Positions 35,807 to 39,482 of a DNA stretch of 39,482 bases are shown here, piece by piece; position 1 is the stretch's first letter; every line of letters begins with the position of its first letter. The stretch is from Shewanella marina JCM 15074 (GTDB lineage: Bacteria > Pseudomonadota > Gammaproteobacteria > Enterobacterales > Shewanellaceae): positions 1 through 39,482 of the forward strand of contig NZ_BALM01000036.1 of NCBI RefSeq assembly GCF_000614975.1, read 5' to 3'. Under the pieces are notes generated by a model, which did not search any database, was not told the DNA's origin, and worked only from the letters and a program-made list of their open reading frames with translations. The translations under genes and the position numbers were made by a program.

Positions 35807-36937
35807 TTAACCTAGCACTGCCAATAAGATACCCGCAGCAACAGCAGAGCCTAATACGCCAGCAACGTTGGGTCCCATCGCATGCATAAGTAAAAAGTTT
35901 TGGTTATTTGCTTCTAAACCAACCTTATTAACAACTCGAGCAGCCATAGGTACAGCAGACACACCCGCCGCGCCAATTAGTGGATTAATTTTACCGCCAG
36001 ACAACTTACACATGACTTTAGCCATCAGTACCCCTGTTGCAGTACCTACAGCAAACGCAACCGCACCTAAAACTAAAATACCAAGGGTTTCAACTCGTAA
36101 AAATTGATCTGCCGATAATTTAGAGCCAACAGCTAAACCTAAGAATATTGTCACAATATTAATAAGCTCATTTTGAGCAGTCTTTGAGAGTCGATCAACT
36201 ACCCCAGCCTCTCGCATTAAATTACCAAGACAGAACATACCGACCAATGGCGATGCTGCAGGTAAGAATAAAATCGTCATTCCCAATACCATCAAAGGGA
36301 AAATGATTTTCTCTTTCTTACTCACTTCACGCAACTGTTCCATTTTTATTTCACGCTCTGCAGGCGTAGTCAGTAACTTCATAATTGGCGGCTGAATAAT
36401 CGGCACCAGTGCCATATATGAGTATGCAGCGACAGCAATAGCACCTAATAACTCAGGCGCTAATTTAGATGCTAAAAAGATCGCTGTCGGACCATCTGCA
36501 CCGCCAATAATGGCAATCGCTGCAGCATCTTGCATGCTAAACTCAAAACCCGGTAACAAGTTTAAGCCGATAGCACCAATCAAAGTCGCAAAAATACCAA
36601 ATTGCGCAGCGGCACCAAGCAATAATGTTTTGGGATTAGCAATCAAGGCACCAAAATCAGTCATGGCCCCAACTCCCATAAAGATGAGTAGTGGGAATAC
36701 ACCAGTTTCAATACCGACATGATAAGCGAAATAAAGCAAGCCACCTTCATCGGTAAAGCCAGCATTAGGGATATTCGCTAAAATTGCACCAAATCCAATA
36801 GGCAACAGTAATAGTGGTTCAAATTTTTTCGCAATCGCCAGATAAAGTAATACCACTCCGACTAGCATCATGACGACTTGACCAAGGGTGAAATTAGCTA
36901 TTCCAGTCTCTTGCCAAAAGGCAATTAATCCATCCAT
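35807..36937 (-). CDS. oadB: Oxaloacetate decarboxylase sodium pump, beta subunit
   Basis: 376 aa, the family's usual length of about 375-430. It decarboxylates carboxybiotin and couples this to export of Na+ across the inner membrane. Family stretches: LLPIGFGAILANIPNAGFTD, GVGAMTDFGALIANPKTLLL, and IGGADGPTAIFLASKLAPEL with the sodium-site Asp of the GGADGPT motif; then GAAGVSAVPMAARVVNKVGL and MHAMGPNVAGVLGSAVAAGI. It starts 6 nt after the oadA stop, the end of the oadGAB operon. Confidence 0.95.
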   Translation of the reverse strand: MDGLIAFWQETGIANFTLGQVVMMLVGVVLLYLAIAKKFEPLLLLPIGFGAILANIPNAGFTDEGGLLYFAYHVGIETGVFPLLIFMGVGAMTDFGALIANPKTLLLGAAAQFGIFATLIGAIGLNLLPGFEFSMQDAAAIAIIGGADGPTAIFLASKLAPELLGAIAVAAYSYMALVPIIQPPIMKLLTTPAEREIKMEQLREVSKKEKIIFPLMVLGMTILFLPAASPLVGMFCLGNLMREAGVVDRLSKTAQNELINIVTIFLGLAVGSKLSADQFLRVETLGILVLGAVAFAVGTATGVLMAKVMCKLSGGKINPLIGAAGVSAVPMAARVVNKVGLEANNQNFLLMHAMGPNVAGVLGSAVAAGILLAVLG

Positions 36938-36943
36938 AAAGCG

Positions 36944-38722
36944 TTATCCTACAGCCAATAAAAGTGATCCTACAGAGACACTGTCACCTTCTTTGACTGC
37001 TACAGCAGCAACCACACCATCATTAGGAGCTCTAATTTCGGTTTCCATTTTCATGGCTTCAAGAATAATAACCACATCGCCAGCTTTAACCGTATCACCC
37101 ACTTTGACATTCACTTTAAAAATATTGCCTGAAAGTGGCGCGTTAAGATCGACGGCAGCACCAGTGTTAGTTTTTGCTGTAACAGGAGTCACTGACGGTT
37201 CTATTGGCGTAATTTGACCAATATCACCACCTTGACTCACTTGCACTACGTAAGACTGGCCTTGAACATTGACGGTATAGGTTTCACTCGCTTGAGGCGC
37301 TGCAACAACTTGTGTTACAGGCGCTGCCACTTCAATAGATGGTGCTGGCTCAAAGAAATTAGCATCATTTCGATGTTCGATAAACTGTAAGCCAATTTGT
37401 GGGAACAATGCATAAGTTAATACATCATCTTGTACTTCTGTCGCCAGTGTTAACCCTTGCGCTTGACTCTTACGCTTTAATTCAAGCGTTAACTTGTCAA
37501 ATTCAGGTGCAAGTAGATCGGCAGGACGACAAGTAATAGCTTGCTGCCCTTGTAAAACTTGCTGTTGTAATTCAGCATTCACAGGCGCAGGAGTCGCCCC
37601 ATACTCCCCCTTTAAAATACCCTCAGTCTCTTTCGTTAATGACTTATAACGCTCGCCCATTAGTACATTGATGACAGCTTGCGTACCGACAATCTGCGAC
37701 GTTGGCGTCACTAATGGGATAAAACCTAAATCTTGACGTACTTTAGGGATCTCTTCCAATACCAAGTCAAGCTTATCAGCGGCGCCTTGCTCCTTCAGTT
37801 GACTTTCCATATTGGTTAGCATTCCACCGGGCACTTGAGCACGTAAAATACGTGAATCAATACCTTTTAAGCCACCTTCATATTGAGCATACTTTTTACG
37901 TACATCTCTAAAATAGGCTGCTATCTTTTCTAATAATGCAAGATCATAGCCTGTATCGCGATCAGTGCCTTCTACCATCGCCACTACAGTCTCAGTTGCA
38001 CTATGACCATAAGTCTGGCTCATTGAAGATATTGCTGTATCGAGTACATCAATACCTGCTTCAATGGCCTTTTGATACGTCGCAGTACTCAAACCTGTCG
38101 TTGCATGACAATGCATCGAAATAATAAGATCAGTTTGTGATTTAAGCTGACTAATAAGCTCATAAGCTTCCATCGGCTTTAATAATCCAGCCATGTCTTT
38201 AATACAAAGCGAATCACATCCCATATCTTCTAGGCGTTTTGCCATATCAATCCATGTTGTTAAATTATGGACTGGGCTTGTAGTATAAGAGATCGTACCT
38301 TGTGCGTGAGCACCCACAGCCTTCACAGCTTGTAATGCCGATTGCAAATTGCGTACATCATTCATGGCATCAAATACGCGGAATACATCAACCCCATTTA
38401 CATGAGCGCGTTCAACGAATTTAGCCACAACATCATCAGCATAATGTCGATAACCCAATAAATTTTGACCACGCAGTAACATCTGTTGTGGTGTTTTTGG
38501 CATAGCAGCTTTCAATAATCGAATCCGCTCCCAAGGATCTTCGCCTAAATAACGAATACAAGCATCGAAAGTTGCTCCCCCCCAAGATTCCAACGACCAA
38601 AACCCGACATCATCTAACATAGATGCCGCCGGTAGCATATCTTCAGTTCTCAAACGGGTGGCAAGAATTGACTGATGGGCATCACGCAAAACTACATCAG
38701 TAAGTGCTAAAGGCTTACTCAT
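36944..38722 (-). CDS. oadA: Oxaloacetate decarboxylase alpha subunit, biotin-containing
   Basis: 592 aa. The carboxyltransferase domain at the N-terminus (VVLRDAHQSILATRLRTEDM, WGGATFDACIRYLGEDPWER, and the metal-binding LIISMHCHATTGLSTATYQK) transfers the carboxylate of oxaloacetate to biotin. A conserved carboxylase domain follows (about 330-450). A Pro/Ala/Val/Thr-rich linker leads to the biotinyl domain at the C-terminus with EAMKMETEI, where the Lys carries biotin (about 35 residues before the end). It is cytoplasmic and bound to OadB and OadG at the membrane. The operon order is oadG, oadA, oadB. Confidence 0.96.
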   Translation of the reverse strand: MSKPLALTDVVLRDAHQSILATRLRTEDMLPAASMLDDVGFWSLESWGGATFDACIRYLGEDPWERIRLLKAAMPKTPQQMLLRGQNLLGYRHYADDVVAKFVERAHVNGVDVFRVFDAMNDVRNLQSALQAVKAVGAHAQGTISYTTSPVHNLTTWIDMAKRLEDMGCDSLCIKDMAGLLKPMEAYELISQLKSQTDLIISMHCHATTGLSTATYQKAIEAGIDVLDTAISSMSQTYGHSATETVVAMVEGTDRDTGYDLALLEKIAAYFRDVRKKYAQYEGGLKGIDSRILRAQVPGGMLTNMESQLKEQGAADKLDLVLEEIPKVRQDLGFIPLVTPTSQIVGTQAVINVLMGERYKSLTKETEGILKGEYGATPAPVNAELQQQVLQGQQAITCRPADLLAPEFDKLTLELKRKSQAQGLTLATEVQDDVLTYALFPQIGLQFIEHRNDANFFEPAPSIEVAAPVTQVVAAPQASETYTVNVQGQSYVVQVSQGGDIGQITPIEPSVTPVTAKTNTGAAVDLNAPLSGNIFKVNVKVGDTVKAGDVVIILEAMKMETEIRAPNDGVVAAVAVKEGDSVSVGSLLLAVG

Positions 38723-38742
38723 AAAAACTCCCTAATTGCCAA

Positions 38743-38976
38743 TTAAGCTTGACGACGGTATTGATGAATAGCAGCAGTAATGGCTGCAACAACTTGTGGT
38801 TCAATATCATTGTTATTTGGAACAACAGTTGTTAATTGCCCAACGGGTTCAGATGCAACCAACCGAGCCACAATATTAATACCTGCAATCAGTAAACTTA
38901 AAAAGGCAAACACAAGCCCCATTCCTAGCAGCATTATATTTAACGCTTCAAATACAGAATCCATCACTGTAGACAT
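38743..38976 (-). CDS. oadG: Oxaloacetate decarboxylase gamma subunit
   Basis: 77 aa. One N-terminal membrane helix (about residues 10-34, LNIMLLGMGLVFAFLSLLIA) and a short cytoplasmic tail (VAAITAAIHQYRRQA) that in OadG proteins binds OadA and a zinc ion. Size, topology and position 20 nt before oadA make the assignment secure. It is first in the operon; the promoter should be in the region to its right. Confidence 0.9.
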   Translation of the reverse strand: MSTVMDSVFEALNIMLLGMGLVFAFLSLLIAGINIVARLVASEPVGQLTTVVPNNNDIEPQVVAAITAAIHQYRRQA

Positions 38977-39444
38977 TACTTTTCCACCATTTCAACCGAG
39001 TCACCTTAATTACTATTGTCCCAACAGCATTAAGTGCAGCATATGACTGGCTATGTTTATTATTAGAGAACCTTCCTGGTACTCATATTATATTGTGTAG
39101 GATACACAGCTTATTCAATTGAAAGCGATACAGCAGCAACCACTTCATCATCGATAACTAATCTATAACAAAAATGATTGCTGTTTGTAAATTGGTCATA
39201 CCATAAAGAGTAAAGTTAATGGCAAGCAAAGGAATAATATTCAATAAAACGACCAAAAAATTATATAAACATCACTAGTAAAGATAAAACATTAATTAAT
39301 CTTTTATAAATTAGCGACTTTGATATAAATAATTTTTGATGGTTATATAACCAGAATTGCCCAATACAAATGAGTTATTGAAATAGCAGAAAGCAGAAAG
39401 CAGAAAGCAGAAAGCAGAAAAGTTTAAACGGTAAATTTCAGGTA
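38977..39444. promoter_or_regulatory. Upstream region of oadGAB with a heptamer tandem repeat
   Basis: About 470 bp without a supported ORF. It should hold the oadGAB promoter; I cannot fix its boxes. The right end carries five copies of a 7-bp repeat (listed separately). Confidence 0.45.
39385..39419 (+). repeat. Five perfect tandem copies of AGCAGAA
   Basis: Five exact 7-bp units with no spacers, bounded by AAAT on the left and AAGTTT on the right. The number of copies could vary by slippage. It lies downstream (on the minus strand) of a terminator belonging to a gene outside the window and about 410 bp from oadG. Confidence 0.9.
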
Positions 39445-39474
39445 TAAAAAAGCCCCGTCTTAACGACAGGGCTT
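39445..39474 (-). terminator. Intrinsic terminator of a minus-strand gene beyond the right edge
   Basis: AAGCCC...GGGCTT with an inner GTC/GAC pair (39450-39459 with 39465-39474, one C-A mismatch) and a TTAAC loop. On the minus strand it is followed by TTTTTTATACC, so the transcript it ends comes from the right, outside the window. Confidence 0.75.
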
Positions 39475-39482
39475 ATTTATAT

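Noticed and set aside
39385..39419. Possible CRISPR array
   Set aside because: The repeats are 7 bp, have no spacers and no cas genes are present.

Overview
The window (39,482 bp, AT-rich) reads as chromosome of a marine gammaproteobacterium, most likely Shewanella or a close relative. The basis is the gene order hydA-hydB-cytochrome b-hydG-hydX-hydE-hydF, which I recall from Shewanella, together with TorA/TorC-type respiration, oadGAB and a MITE-like repeat of a kind I associate with this group. No database search was possible, so the genus is an inference. There are no rRNA, tRNA, CRISPR or intact IS genes.

Layout. 1-6.7 kb: three minus-strand secreted proteins of the DUF11 (conserved repeat domain) type, increasing in size: 167 aa, 1094 aa and more than 888 aa (running off the left edge). 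A terminator-like hairpin follows each of the first two genes. 7.3-9.6 kb: a three-gene membrane operon (DUF3649-like, PepSY_TM, DUF3325-like) behind a Fur-box-like site. 9.7-13.4 kb: an OsmC-family protein, an ECF sigma factor with a putative anti-sigma factor, and a SulP transporter whose STAS domain is broken by a frameshift. 13.8-20.4 kb: a complete periplasmic [FeFe] hydrogenase system, i.e. large and small subunits, membrane cytochrome b, and maturases HydG/E/F with HydX. A strong intrinsic terminator separates the structural from the maturation genes. 20.4-22.4 kb: PurE and a GAF-GGDEF diguanylate cyclase. 22.5-26.6 kb: a divergent pair made of a TorA/TorZ-like molybdoenzyme with an added C-terminal heme domain (frameshifted) and a pentaheme TorC/TorY-like cytochrome. 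26.6-27.46 kb: a long AT-rich non-coding stretch with a compact palindrome cluster. 27.5-33.1 kb: two lipoproteins, GshA and a two-domain M16 peptidase lipoprotein. 33.1-33.4 kb: a MITE-like element with imperfect terminal inverted repeats that supplies the last codons of a YqaA-like gene. 34.1-39 kb: a dicarboxylate/amino-acid:Na+ symporter, a small membrane protein, and the oxaloacetate decarboxylase sodium pump oadGAB.

How the genes fit together. Much of the window concerns anaerobic energy metabolism: H2 turnover at the periplasmic face through HydAB and a b-type cytochrome, S- or N-oxide reduction fed by a pentaheme cytochrome, and Na+ export by oxaloacetate decarboxylation beside a carboxylate symporter. 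The least described parts are the DUF11 envelope trio, HydX, the heme-tailed reductase and the palindrome cluster. The two clear frameshifts (sulP and the reductase) are both explained by a single missing base and could be recent mutations or sequence errors.
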